Origin: Bdellovibrio sp. KM01
GTDB lineage: Bacteria; Bdellovibrionota; Bdellovibrionia; Bdellovibrionales; Bdellovibrionaceae
Reading direction: 5' to 3'
Length of the DNA stretch: 64,000 nt
NCBI RefSeq assembly: GCF_013752535.1
Contig: NZ_CP058348.1
Location: forward strand, 372,001-436,000
Shown here: positions 49,460-57,557 of the stretch, piece by piece
How positions within the stretch are numbered: the first letter of the stretch is position 1
Layout: every line of letters starts with the position of its first letter
Notes under the pieces: generated by a model
The model's input: only the letters and a program-made list of their open reading frames with translations
Database searches by the model: none
Told to the model about the DNA's origin: nothing
Program-made: the position numbers and the translations under genes

Positions 49460-50677
49460 TTAACCTACACGCGCATGATCAGGGATCAGTTTGAAATTAA
49501 TGATGACGATAGCTAAAGCTGCAAAGGCCAAGGTTCCAGAAACCCAGAATGGCGCTGTCATCGCAACACTTCCGTAAAGGGCTCCACCAATAGCGGGTCC
49601 CAAGATGCGCCCCAAGGAGGCCATGCTTTGAGTAACGCCCATCGCAGCGCCTTGCTCTTTGGGATCGGTCAGCAAGCTGATGCTGCCAAGAACAGAAGGA
49701 TTTGATAAGCCATTGCCCAATGAAAGCAAAGTCATCGCAATCGCCATTCCGAAAAGTGTATCAGAGATAGCAATTGTCGTAAGTCCGACGGCAAAGCAAA
49801 CCAAGCCCACGCGCAAAACTTGGCGTTCGCCAAACTTAGGCAGCATACGGCGCACTAAAAAACCTTGCGTGAAAATAATAATCAAACCGATGTAAGCAAA
49901 ACCAAAGCTGACTTGTTTGATTGTCCATTGGAACTTGTCACCCATGAACAGAATCAACGTCGCTTCCATTCCCGACATCGCCAGAGAGGAAAGTAAGAAA
50001 ACTGACATCAAGGCACCCACTGTTTTTATGTTCAAATAGTGCCACATAACAGAGAAGCGTTTTTTCTTAGCTGCTGATTCGCTTTTCTCTGATAAAGATT
50101 CTTTCAGGAATTTGATGCCGAAAAGGAAGTTTGCAAAACATAAAGCAGCAACCCAGCAAAATGAAAAAGAAGTATCAAAGTGCGGAGCCTCGTTGATGTG
50201 GTGACCCCAGACTGCAAGCAGACCACCCAGTGCCGGGCCCACAACGAAACCCAGGCCGAAAGCGGCGCCAATCAAAGCCATGCCTTTGGAGCGTTCGTGT
50301 TTGGGAGTGATATCGGAAATGTAAGCTGAAGCTGTGGAAAGACTTGCGCCAAAGAATCCAGCCAGTAAGCGCGCAACAAACAACCACTCAAGGCTGCGGG
50401 CCCAAGCAAACAAGATATAAGAAAGTCCCTCGCCCAAAAGGCAGAACAATAAAATCGGGCGGCGACCCATACGATCACTGAGGCGGCCCCAAAACGGAGA
50501 AAACAGAAACTGCATCAAAGAATATACTGAGAGAAGCAAGCCAGTTTGCAGAGCCGTGGCTCCAAAGTTTTTGCTAAGGAGTGGGATGATTGGAATGACT
50601 ACACCAAAGCCCACAAGATAAAGGAAAACAGTAAAAAATATGATAGCGAGCTGTGATTTGTTTGATGTCGTGGTCAT
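49460..50677 (-). CDS. MFS exporter, TetA-like (DHA1) group
   Basis: The 405-aa protein shows 12 membrane segments. The DHA1 signature loop GRLSDRMGRRPILLF lies between TM2 and TM3 (about residues 63-77). Motif C of antiporters is visible in GFVVGPALGGLLA (about 146-158), typical of drug-proton antiporters. The substrate cannot be read. The start at ATG 50677 is 23 nt from the divergent outer-membrane gene at 50701, so their promoters overlap. Confidence 0.9.
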   Translation of the reverse strand: MTTTSNKSQLAIIFFTVFLYLVGFGVVIPIIPLLSKNFGATALQTGLLLSVYSLMQFLFSPFWGRLSDRMGRRPILLFCLLGEGLSYILFAWARSLEWLFVARLLAGFFGASLSTASAYISDITPKHERSKGMALIGAAFGLGFVVGPALGGLLAVWGHHINEAPHFDTSFSFCWVAALCFANFLFGIKFLKESLSEKSESAAKKKRFSVMWHYLNIKTVGALMSVFLLSSLAMSGMEATLILFMGDKFQWTIKQVSFGFAYIGLIIIFTQGFLVRRMLPKFGERQVLRVGLVCFAVGLTTIAISDTLFGMAIAMTLLSLGNGLSNPSVLGSISLLTDPKEQGAAMGVTQSMASLGRILGPAIGGALYGSVAMTAPFWVSGTLAFAALAIVIINFKLIPDHARVG

Positions 50678-50700
50678 GGGGTTGTTATTATTAGGAACTT

Positions 50701-51855
50701 ATGAAAATGGCAAATAATCTTCAGTGTTTGAGCGCGTTCCTGTTGAGTTTATTGGTGGCAAGTTCCACCGCGATGGCCTTTGATAATTACAAAGAGTTTC
50801 GCAGGGATCGCTGGGATTTCGAATTGGGCACGAATTTCTTTTATTCGGAAGCCAATTACGAAAACTTTGGGGATGGATCAAGCAACCTAACCAGTGGAAA
50901 CCATTACCAACTTTTGGATATCGATTTTGGCACCCGCTATATGCCTGCTAAAAATTGGTCCGTTTTCGCCTCTGGAACTTTGAGTTCGGCGGAAAGTAAG
51001 AACTCCGTCGCAACGCGCACCAACACAAGCTTTACGGATTTCATTGGGGGGCTAGATTTCATCGCCTATGACGGTTGGTTACAGCTGGTACCTGAGTTTG
51101 GCTTGTTGATTCCCTTTCAAGAGGTCAATGGAACTGGCGATGATGCTTTAAATTCCGAAGGTGTCTTTGAATTTTGGGGGCGCTTAACGGCGCAAAAAGA
51201 TTTCGGTACGATTCGTATGTATGGCTGGTTGGGATATGACTATCGCGGTGATGGCAGATCTTCGTTGCTTCCTTGGGGTGGTGGTTTGCAGTTAAAAGCA
51301 AATGCGTTTCGCTTTGGTGGAGAGTTGATCGGCAGTCAATCTTTATCCAACGACAAAGACACGAACACAAAATACATTCGCAATGCGTATCTGCAAAATG
51401 TGAATGCGGGATCTTATAGGTTTTATTCTGTGAATCCGTCTTTGATCGACACTCTTTTTTATGCCACTTGGGTGATTGATTCTAAGTGGAGTTTGCAAGC
51501 AAATGGTGGCGCAACCGTGGCAGGTGAAAATACAGCTGCAGGTTATCACATCGGTGGTTTTATTCGTTATAGCTTTGATATGACGGAAGGTTATGCTGAA
51601 GAAACTTATACTCCGACGTACAATCCGACGCCAAGTTCTGCGCCTATGGGGCGTTCAGGTATGTATGATCGTTCCGATACTCAGATCAGCACTCCGAATA
51701 CTCGCAAATTCAAAGAAGCGACCGATGATGGTGTCGATCAAAAGCAGTTCAAGCCTCGTCCGACAAAAAAGAAGAAAAAGAAATCTGACGTGAATCTGCA
51801 GCAGCAGCTGGATAAAACCGAATTTGAAGTGGAACTAAAGCGCGGCGGTCACTAA
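50701..51855 (+). CDS. Outer-membrane beta-barrel protein with Lys-rich C-terminal tail
   Basis: The 384-aa protein has a signal peptide (MANNLQCLSAFLLSLLVASS from the second ATG, cleavage near AMA). Barrel-like strands cover about residues 35-300 (GTRYMPAKNWSVFASGTLSS, GGLDFIAYDGWLQLVPEFGL, FIRYSFDM). A Pro/Ser/Thr linker then leads to a very basic tail (PRPTKKKKKKSD) and ends in KRGGH. Such a tail after a barrel is unusual, since barrels normally end in a terminal aromatic. The strand ending SFDM might be the real barrel end. The last 21 nt overlap the convergent yggU gene. Confidence 0.7.
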   Translation: MKMANNLQCLSAFLLSLLVASSTAMAFDNYKEFRRDRWDFELGTNFFYSEANYENFGDGSSNLTSGNHYQLLDIDFGTRYMPAKNWSVFASGTLSSAESKNSVATRTNTSFTDFIGGLDFIAYDGWLQLVPEFGLLIPFQEVNGTGDDALNSEGVFEFWGRLTAQKDFGTIRMYGWLGYDYRGDGRSSLLPWGGGLQLKANAFRFGGELIGSQSLSNDKDTNTKYIRNAYLQNVNAGSYRFYSVNPSLIDTLFYATWVIDSKWSLQANGGATVAGENTAAGYHIGGFIRYSFDMTEGYAEETYTPTYNPTPSSAPMGRSGMYDRSDTQISTPNTRKFKEATDDGVDQKQFKPRPTKKKKKKSDVNLQQQLDKTEFEVELKRGGH

Positions 51856-52122
51856 GGCTTTTGCATCGCTTAAGGAAATACCTTCGACATCGACAGTTTT
51901 CTGTCTGCCGGTGTCGCCTTTAATCAACGTGACATTACGCTTTGGAACTTTAAAAAATTTAGCAAGATATTCGATCAGTTCGGTATTCGCTTCGCCATCA
52001 ACGGGTGGGGCGGAGATCTTAATTTTTAGCATGCCGTTGTGGGGACCCACGATTTGATTCTTGGAAGACTTGGGCTGAATAAAAAGGTGGAGCCGAACTC
52101 CACCTTTGATTTCTTCAATCAC
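51835..52122 (-). CDS. yggU: DUF167/YggU family protein
   Basis: The 95-aa protein matches the small YggU/DUF167 family (about 95-100 aa). Its conserved core is visible: RLHLFIQPKSSKNQIVGPHNGMLKIKISAPPVDGEAN (about 10-46), followed by LAKFFKVPKRNVTLIKGDTGRQKTVDV. Its biochemical function is unknown, though neighbours here and in many genomes are division or translation genes. It is 9 nt after divIVA and presumably last in that operon. Its tail overlaps the convergent 50701 gene by 21 nt. Confidence 0.9.
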   Translation of the reverse strand: MIEEIKGGVRLHLFIQPKSSKNQIVGPHNGMLKIKISAPPVDGEANTELIEYLAKFFKVPKRNVTLIKGDTGRQKTVDVEGISLSDAKALVTAAL

Positions 52123-52131
52123 GGACTTTAA

Positions 52132-52689
52132 TTACTCTGCGGATAGCGGAGAAATATTTGTCGATCGTGTATTGCCTGTCGCAGTGCCTGTGCTATTTGG
52201 GTTATTTACAAAGTTTTGATTTTGCAAATGCATTTGTGGCATATACTTTTCGCCTTGTTCAAGCAAAGAAAGGTGAGCTTGTGCTAATGCTTTCAAATTC
52301 GCTTCAAACTGCATGCGAGCACGTTTAAGTTCATTCACTTCTTGATACATGCGTTTCAAAGAATCGCGGGAATCCCGAGTGATGATCTCTGCTTTTTGGT
52401 TGGCATCGGCAGTGATCAGCTTAGCTTCGCGTTCCGCATCCTGGCGAAGGCGGTCTGCCATCTGAGTTGCAGTAGCGATTGTTTCTTTCAAAACTTGATC
52501 GCGCTCTTTATACTCCATCAAGGACAGTTCTTTTTCGCGAAGAGCTTCTTTAAGAGAGTTTCTATCTTGAATTAAAGCTTCCATTTGTGCGGCGACCTGT
52601 TGGAGGAAATCCATAACCTCATCAGTGTCGAGACCCATCATTCTTTTACCAAATGATTTGTGAGCTATATCAATGGGTGTGATTTTCAT
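52132..52689 (-). CDS. divIVA: DivIVA-domain protein
   Basis: The 185-aa protein has the DivIVA N-terminal motif ITPIDIAHKSFGKRMMGLDTDEVMDFLQQVA (about residues 3-33), which binds curved membrane in Gram-positives. A long coiled coil (about 35-145) follows, with an Asn/Thr/Ser-rich tail. In Bdellovibrio a DivIVA homologue is known to affect progeny morphology. The gene lies in a yggS-proC-divIVA-yggU order like the ylm/divIVA clusters of Firmicutes. AGGAGG precedes the ATG. Confidence 0.93.
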   Translation of the reverse strand: MKITPIDIAHKSFGKRMMGLDTDEVMDFLQQVAAQMEALIQDRNSLKEALREKELSLMEYKERDQVLKETIATATQMADRLRQDAEREAKLITADANQKAEIITRDSRDSLKRMYQEVNELKRARMQFEANLKALAQAHLSLLEQGEKYMPQMHLQNQNFVNNPNSTGTATGNTRSTNISPLSAE

Positions 52690-52750
52690 GTCTGTTCCTC
52701 CTTGAACACTATGAAATAAGGATAAAAGTCTATTCAGGCACCCGGCAAGG

Positions 52751-53578
52751 TTATTTGATTTCCCGGGCCATTTCTTTGTTTCTCATCGCGGCCTTTTCGA
52801 AGCTGATTCTAAGGGCGCGCTCGATTTCAAGCTCTCTCATGGACTGAAGTCCAGCTGCCGTGACGCCTTTTTTGGATGTAACGCGGGCTTGGAGGTCTTC
52901 GACGTTTTCGCGAGCTTGGGCGGCCAGCAAAGAGGCTCCTACAAATGTCTCAATGGTCATGACGCGGGCTTCTTCAATCGAAAATCCGTGTTCTTCGATC
53001 CAATCCTGCCAATACATCATCATTTCAAAGACAAATCCCGTTCCGCTGGAGCAAGAAATCATCAAAGCTTCGAATTGATCTTCATCTGTTACTTTGATCA
53101 CTCGGCCCAGGGGTTCGAACAGATCTTCAACGGTGCTTTCTAAAGCGTCGTCATCGTCTTCATTTAATAGATAACCAATAACTCCGCGACCGATCACGGA
53201 TGGAGTGTTCGGCATCACGCGGGCTATGCGAGCTCCGTTGAGGAAGCGCTCAAGCATTTGCATACGCACACCGGCGGCTACGCTGATAACAATTTTGTTT
53301 TCATCAAAGGCTCTTCCAACTGGTTCTAAAGCAGTTAAAAGATCCTGAGGCTTTACTGCCAAGATGATGATGTCACAAATATCGATCAGGTCTTCATTGT
53401 TCGGAAGAGAATTGATTTTATACTGTTCAACCAGTTTAACCAATTTTCCTTCTGATCTGTTGGTAGCGTAAATGTGATTAGCAGGAATACCGCCTTCGAT
53501 AAGGCCTTTGATCATGGCTTGTGCCATGTTACCTGCACCCAGAAATCCGATTTTTTGAGCTTTGAGCAGTGGGTTCAT
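52751..53578 (-). CDS. proC: Pyrroline-5-carboxylate reductase
   Basis: The enzyme makes proline from pyrroline-5-carboxylate with NAD(P)H. The 275-aa length is normal. The Rossmann motif is GFLGAGNMAQAMIKGLIEGG (about residues 12-31). ILAVKPQDL (about 72-80), RVMPNTPSVIGRGV (about 117-130) and the substrate-binding DLQARVTSKKGVTAAGL near residue 227 are conserved. It is in the yggS-divIVA cluster, 60 nt before divIVA. Such proC-yggS pairing is common across bacteria. Confidence 0.97.
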   Translation of the reverse strand: MNPLLKAQKIGFLGAGNMAQAMIKGLIEGGIPANHIYATNRSEGKLVKLVEQYKINSLPNNEDLIDICDIIILAVKPQDLLTALEPVGRAFDENKIVISVAAGVRMQMLERFLNGARIARVMPNTPSVIGRGVIGYLLNEDDDDALESTVEDLFEPLGRVIKVTDEDQFEALMISCSSGTGFVFEMMMYWQDWIEEHGFSIEEARVMTIETFVGASLLAAQARENVEDLQARVTSKKGVTAAGLQSMRELEIERALRISFEKAAMRNKEMAREIK

Positions 53579-53657
53579 AGATTCATCCTACCTTCAGCTT
53601 GGGAATTCGCCAAACGAAATCATCCACTATGTCAGACTCCGATGAATCTAATTTCGG

Positions 53658-54308
53658 TTAATTTCTTGCTCCAAATAGAATTGTGCCTAAGCGAACCAAT
53701 GTGGCGCCCTCTTGGATGGCAACCCTAAAATCATTGCTGGTTCCCATGGATAGCGTTTTAAGCGGATGTCGCGTTAAATCCGTATTTTTAGCAAGCGACT
53801 GTTGAAGTTCACGCAGTTCCTGGAAGTAACGACGAACCTCTTCGCCAGTTTCCGTCAGGGGAGGCATGGTCATTAAACCGTCAATAGTTAAATGGGGGAG
53901 GCTTGCGACCTCTTGCCATTTTGCGATCAAGGAGTTTTTATCAAACCCACCCTTGCTTTCTTCGTGGGCAAGGTTCACCTGAAGCAATATCTTTTGACTG
54001 ACCTTTTTACTGTCGCATTGGCGACTGAGGGTTTGTGCAAGTTCCAAAGAATCCACGGAATGAATGAGGGCAAATTGACCCACCACGAACTTTGCTTTGT
54101 TTTTTTGAAGGTGGCCGATCAGATGCCATTCGATATCGCTTAAATCTTTCAGTTGCTCTTGCTTCTCTAAGGCTTCTTGAACGTAGTTTTCGCCAAACTT
54201 GCGCTGACCTTGTTGGTAAAGATCGCGGATCTTTTCAATCGGTTGAAGTTTGGAAACGGCAAGAATTTTGTCAGCACCGATTTCGGCGCGAATTTCCTGA
54301 AAGCTCAT
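53658..54308 (-). CDS. yggS: YggS-type PLP-binding protein (PLPBP)
   Basis: The 216-aa protein is a single-domain alanine-racemase-like barrel that binds pyridoxal phosphate and helps its homeostasis. The PLP lysine is in LAVSKLQPIEKI (K19 region). GENYVQEALEKQ, WHLIGHLQKNK and HSVDSLELA are family hallmarks. The C-terminal SMGTSNDFRVAIQEGATLVRLGTILFG binds the phosphate. It is first in the cluster with proC, divIVA and yggU. A strong gap of about 140 nt on the other side leads to the transposase-like gene. Confidence 0.96.
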   Translation of the reverse strand: MSFQEIRAEIGADKILAVSKLQPIEKIRDLYQQGQRKFGENYVQEALEKQEQLKDLSDIEWHLIGHLQKNKAKFVVGQFALIHSVDSLELAQTLSRQCDSKKVSQKILLQVNLAHEESKGGFDKNSLIAKWQEVASLPHLTIDGLMTMPPLTETGEEVRRYFQELRELQQSLAKNTDLTRHPLKTLSMGTSNDFRVAIQEGATLVRLGTILFGARN

Positions 54309-54411
54309 GGGGCAAACCTAGCAATCTTTTTACTCTCCTGCCATCTTTGCTGCGTTGCGATCGCATTAATTCCTGGAAATTTCATTAAAAAATACCATCG
54401 CTACTTTTTTC

Positions 54412-54440
54412 TTGACGAAGGTTGGGGGTGCTCCTATAAC
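54412..54440 (+). promoter_or_regulatory. Near-consensus sigma-70 promoter for a leaderless gene
   Basis: TTGACG (54412-54417), 17-nt spacer, TATAAC (54435-54440). The expected start site, seven or eight bases on, falls on or next to the ATG at 54448. No Shine-Dalgarno sequence can exist on such an mRNA. Confidence 0.7.
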
Positions 54441-54447
54441 ATGGTTC

Positions 54448-54972
54448 ATGTACCGCTCCTCCCGTCGAATAGCGATATACAAATCTCAGGACCCTCGGCT
54501 GCGAAAACAGTTCGGGGGTGCGCTTTTAAAAAACAGCAATGCCAAAAAAGCGCGACCTATCAGCACCAAACATGCAATGCATGTGGTGTTGTTCTCCCAT
54601 CAAGCCAAGGGCACTTGGTCATTCCGAAACCATAAAAACTGGAAACGCATTTCCGAGATTCTGACGTTGCAGGCGCGACGCTACGGCGTGCAGTTGCGCG
54701 AAGTTGTGAATGGCGGGGATCATCTTCAGCTGGTTTTAAAGTTAAAAAACCGCGAACTTTTTAGTTCTTTTATTAGGGCCATCAGTGGAATCATTGCAAT
54801 GGTGGTAACGGGTGCGGCAAAAACTCGCGCTTTAAAAGATAAGTTCTGGGATTTTCGACCGTGGAGCCGAGTTGTTGCTCTAATTCCTAAATATTCGGTG
54901 CGAGCGGATCAAGCTGTGCAGAAATACTTGGTCGAGGCCAAGATTTTCAATTTTAAAGAGGCGCCAGCTTGA
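54448..54972 (+). CDS. Degenerate Y1-transposase-like protein without HUH motif
   Basis: The 174-aa protein keeps the layout of IS200-like/REP-associated transposases: a basic N-terminus, the first strand HAMHVVLFSHQAKG (about 42-55), a helix with Trp and Arg, then GGDHLQLVLKLK at residues 89-100. In active enzymes this last segment is the HUH motif, as in NNHFHMIV of the 20368 RAYT. Here it reads H92-L-Q94, so one metal-binding His is lost. A later Tyr-containing helix (VQKYLVEAKIF) remains near the C-terminus. The gene is intact and has a strong promoter, so domestication is more likely than decay. It is probably leaderless. Confidence 0.65.
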   Translation: MYRSSRRIAIYKSQDPRLRKQFGGALLKNSNAKKARPISTKHAMHVVLFSHQAKGTWSFRNHKNWKRISEILTLQARRYGVQLREVVNGGDHLQLVLKLKNRELFSSFIRAISGIIAMVVTGAAKTRALKDKFWDFRPWSRVVALIPKYSVRADQAVQKYLVEAKIFNFKEAPA

Positions 54973-55010
54973 CGTAAACTAATGACGATTGATTCATCTG
55001 GGAGGACACA

Positions 55011-55697
55011 ATGAAGAAGATCGTTTTGGCATTCGCGCTTTTGGCGTCAATCACCGCCGGAGCTCAAGAAAAATCTGCAGACGAAATCGCTGCGATGAAA
55101 GAGGACGACAGCAAATCCGCACCAAGCAGTGGACCGGGATCGCACTCTGGTCACTTCGTATTGGGAGCTTATCTTAATACTTTGAGTGACATGAAATTCA
55201 AGGACGCAAAATCAACGACAGGGTCAACAACGACTGCTGCGGAGTACGATTTGAAATCCTCTGCAAGTTTGGGTATCGATGCTCACTTTCTTTTCTGGGG
55301 CGAGCAGGCGTGGGGCTTTTCCGTTGGTGGATTTTTCGATCTGGGCCGTAAAGTTAAAAGCGAAAGCGTTGCGATTTTCGGAACAACCAAGGATGAATAT
55401 CTTGGAATCATCGGTTTCGAAGGAAATGCGATTTACCGCTTTAAGCAGCTCTATATTCCATTCGGTATAAACACATCTTTTCCGGTAATTGGTTTGGAAG
55501 ACAGCGAGATCACAGATCTGCAGCCGGGTGTGGGTGTCCAAGCGGGTGTCGGTTACATGATTTCTGAAAGCAACGCCTTGGAGGCGAAAGTGCGCACGAC
55601 AGCTTTTGGTTATACGCAAACAGTTAACAACATAAAACTTGAAACAGGTCGCGGCACAGGTGTCGGCCTGGTTCTGGGTTGGAAATACGTATTCTAA
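55011..55697 (+). CDS. Exported outer-membrane beta-barrel protein
   Basis: The 228-aa product has a signal peptide (MKKIVLAFALLASITAGA) after GGGAGGACACA. An acidic, Ser-rich segment follows (SADEIAAMKEDDSKSAPSSG), then about eight to ten amphipathic strands (GHFVLGAYLNTL, GIDAHFLFW, GFSVGGFFDLG, GVQAGVGYMIS). It ends LVLGWKYVF, the typical terminal-Phe signal of outer-membrane proteins. It overlaps the end of the maf gene by four bases, tail to tail. No family was recognised. OmpW- or OprF-like barrels are similar in size. Confidence 0.75.
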   Translation: MKKIVLAFALLASITAGAQEKSADEIAAMKEDDSKSAPSSGPGSHSGHFVLGAYLNTLSDMKFKDAKSTTGSTTTAAEYDLKSSASLGIDAHFLFWGEQAWGFSVGGFFDLGRKVKSESVAIFGTTKDEYLGIIGFEGNAIYRFKQLYIPFGINTSFPVIGLEDSEITDLQPGVGVQAGVGYMISESNALEAKVRTTAFGYTQTVNNIKLETGRGTGVGLVLGWKYVF

Positions 55698-56269
55698 ATT
55701 TTCGCGAGCATTGATTTAACAAGTTCCACTGGAAGGCCCACGACGTTGTCGAATGGGCCTTCGTATTTTTCGACGAATTTCCCACCCAAGCCCTGAATTC
55801 CATAGGCACCGGCTTTATCCATCGGTTCTCCGGATTCAATATAGGTCCAGATTTCTTGGTCCGTCAGATTCTTGAAAAAAACTTTTGTCGTTTCAATTTG
55901 AGACAGCTCTTTCCCTGTCGCAGAGTCAATGATGCAGACTCCGGTCTGTACATCGTGAGTCTTTCCGGACAAACGTCTTAACATTTGAAAGGCGTCATCC
56001 TTGTCAGCGGGCTTTCCTTGCAGTTGGCCCTCGAAAATCACCTCAGTGTCGGCGGAAATGAGAGTAAACTCCTGTAATTTACTGGACTTTAGGTGAGTGA
56101 ATGCCGCTCTGGCTTTACGTCTGGCGATATCTAAAATCTGCTCCGTTGCATTCAGGTTTTTGTCAGGAATTTCCGATACTTTTACTGATGCTACGTCGAA
56201 TGAAAAACCTGCTTGTTGAAGCAATTGTTTACGGCGTGGAGACTCTGAAGCCAGGATCAATGTTTTCAT
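55694..56269 (-). CDS. maf: Maf-like nucleoside triphosphate pyrophosphatase
   Basis: Maf proteins hydrolyse unusual or canonical NTPs and affect septum formation. The 191-aa length is typical. The first signature ASESPRRKQLLQQAGFSFDV is at residues 7-26. The catalytic-base region ISADTEVIFEGQLQGKPADKDDAFQMLRRLSGKTHDV lies at about 68-104, with D70 and the G-K-P motif. GAYGIQGLGG and the final GLPVELV are also conserved. It is near the division cluster but on its own, divergent from the Tad-like gene. Confidence 0.95.
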   Translation of the reverse strand: MKTLILASESPRRKQLLQQAGFSFDVASVKVSEIPDKNLNATEQILDIARRKARAAFTHLKSSKLQEFTLISADTEVIFEGQLQGKPADKDDAFQMLRRLSGKTHDVQTGVCIIDSATGKELSQIETTKVFFKNLTDQEIWTYIESGEPMDKAGAYGIQGLGGKFVEKYEGPFDNVVGLPVELVKSMLAKI

Positions 56270-56298
56270 GAGTCTGAATAGAACACGAAGAGGCCAAA

Positions 56299-57207
56299 AT
56301 GGGAAGTGCAGAGTTAATGCTGATTTTGGGTCTGCTCCTAGCAGGAGTAGCGGTCTTCCTATTCGTAAACTCGATCTTTGCCAGCAACAACGATAAGCAA
56401 CAATTGTCCTGGGCTAACAATGACGAGCCAGTTAAATCCAAAAATCCAATTATCAATTTCTCGCGTCCATTAGTGCATCAATTCACTTTGCAACATGCGC
56501 TTAGAATTCGCAGTGAATCTTACCGCAAAAAAGTGCGCAAGTTCATTATGACTTCGGGTCTGTCTCAGGAATTGAACGAGGATGAATTCATCGGCTTACA
56601 GCTCCTATGGGGCGTGATGTTCCCGATATTTTTGTTGATCATGAATTTTTCCCTGCAATTGGAACTGCCACTTGCAGGTTGTATTGGGGTGGGCTTGATA
56701 GGTTTCTATCTGCCGCAAATTCACGCCAAAGGTGAGAAAAAGAAACGTGAGCTTTCGGTTCGTGGTGATCTGCCATTCTTTATCGATCTGTTGGCTTTGT
56801 CAGTGGAAGCGGGTTTGGACTTTTTCTCGGCAATCCAAAAGATCGTGGATAAGGCGCAAGGAACTAAAAGTGTCCTGGCTGATGAGTTCAATATTGTTTT
56901 GAAAGATATAAAAATCGGCTCTTCCAAGTCGCAAGCCCTTAAAGAAATGGGCGAGCGCTTGGATATGAACGAGATTACCAGCTTCGTGGCTGTCCTGATT
57001 GATGCCGAGGCGACGGGGGCAAGCATTTCCCAGGTTTTGAAAGATCAATCAGTGCAAATGCGTTTGGAGCGTTTCGTGCGTGCTGAAAAAGCCGGTGCGC
57101 AAGCGTCTCAGGCAATTTTGATTCCGTTGATGTTATTTATTTTGCCAGCCGTGTTCATTATGGTTTTTGGACCGGTTGCGATTTCATTTATGTATGGACC
57201 TAAATAA
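56299..57207 (+). CDS. tadC: TadC-like type II secretion F-domain membrane protein
   Basis: The 302-aa protein belongs to the T2SSF/TadC family of inner-membrane platform proteins that support Tad/Flp pilus assembly or type II-like export. It has an N-terminal membrane helix (about residues 5-25), two in the middle (about 90-110 and 120-138) and one at the end (ILIPLMLFILPAVFIMVFGP). The cytoplasmic F-domain is visible (DLPFFIDLLALSVEAGLDFFSAIQKI, then MNEITSFVAVLIDAEATGASISQVL). No ATPase or pilin gene accompanies it here, as the upstream neighbour is the divergent maf gene. It heads an operon with DUF192 and FHA genes. Confidence 0.88.
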   Translation: MGSAELMLILGLLLAGVAVFLFVNSIFASNNDKQQLSWANNDEPVKSKNPIINFSRPLVHQFTLQHALRIRSESYRKKVRKFIMTSGLSQELNEDEFIGLQLLWGVMFPIFLLIMNFSLQLELPLAGCIGVGLIGFYLPQIHAKGEKKKRELSVRGDLPFFIDLLALSVEAGLDFFSAIQKIVDKAQGTKSVLADEFNIVLKDIKIGSSKSQALKEMGERLDMNEITSFVAVLIDAEATGASISQVLKDQSVQMRLERFVRAEKAGAQASQAILIPLMLFILPAVFIMVFGPVAISFMYGPK

Positions 57208-57557
57208 TGATGAAGAAGCTTGAGAACTCGACAACTAAAACCACTTTGATCCCGAATCTCGAGGTTGCAGATGATATCCGCACTCGTGGAGTGGGTCTTT
57301 TGGGTCGTAGTTCACTGGCAGAAGATCATGCTTTGTGGATCTTAAGATGTAATAGCATCCATACGTTTTTCATGAAGTTCGCAATTGATTGTGTATTTGT
57401 AGATAAGAATTTGAAAGTGAAAGCTGTCTATAAAGATGTGAAACCCTGGAGGCTCTTGCTTCCAGTATGGGGTGCCAGATCTGTATTTGAGATGGCTTCA
57501 GGTGTAAGCAGCAAGTTGAACATCAGAGTGGGAGATCAGCTGAATGTGGGCGCTTAG
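57207..57557 (+). CDS. DUF192 family protein
   Basis: The 116-aa protein matches the DUF192 core: DIRTRGVGLLGRSSLAEDHALWILRCNSIHTFFMKFAIDCVFVDKNLKVKAVYKDVKPWRL (about residues 22-82), then ARSVFEMASG. DUF192 members are small beta-sheet proteins, usually exported, of unknown role. This one lacks a signal peptide. Its ATG overlaps the tadC stop by one base (TAATG), and its end overlaps the next FHA gene by 14 nt, so translation of all three is coupled. The link of DUF192 to Tad/FHA genes recurs in deltaproteobacteria-like genomes. Confidence 0.9.
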   Translation: MMKKLENSTTKTTLIPNLEVADDIRTRGVGLLGRSSLAEDHALWILRCNSIHTFFMKFAIDCVFVDKNLKVKAVYKDVKPWRLLLPVWGARSVFEMASGVSSKLNIRVGDQLNVGA

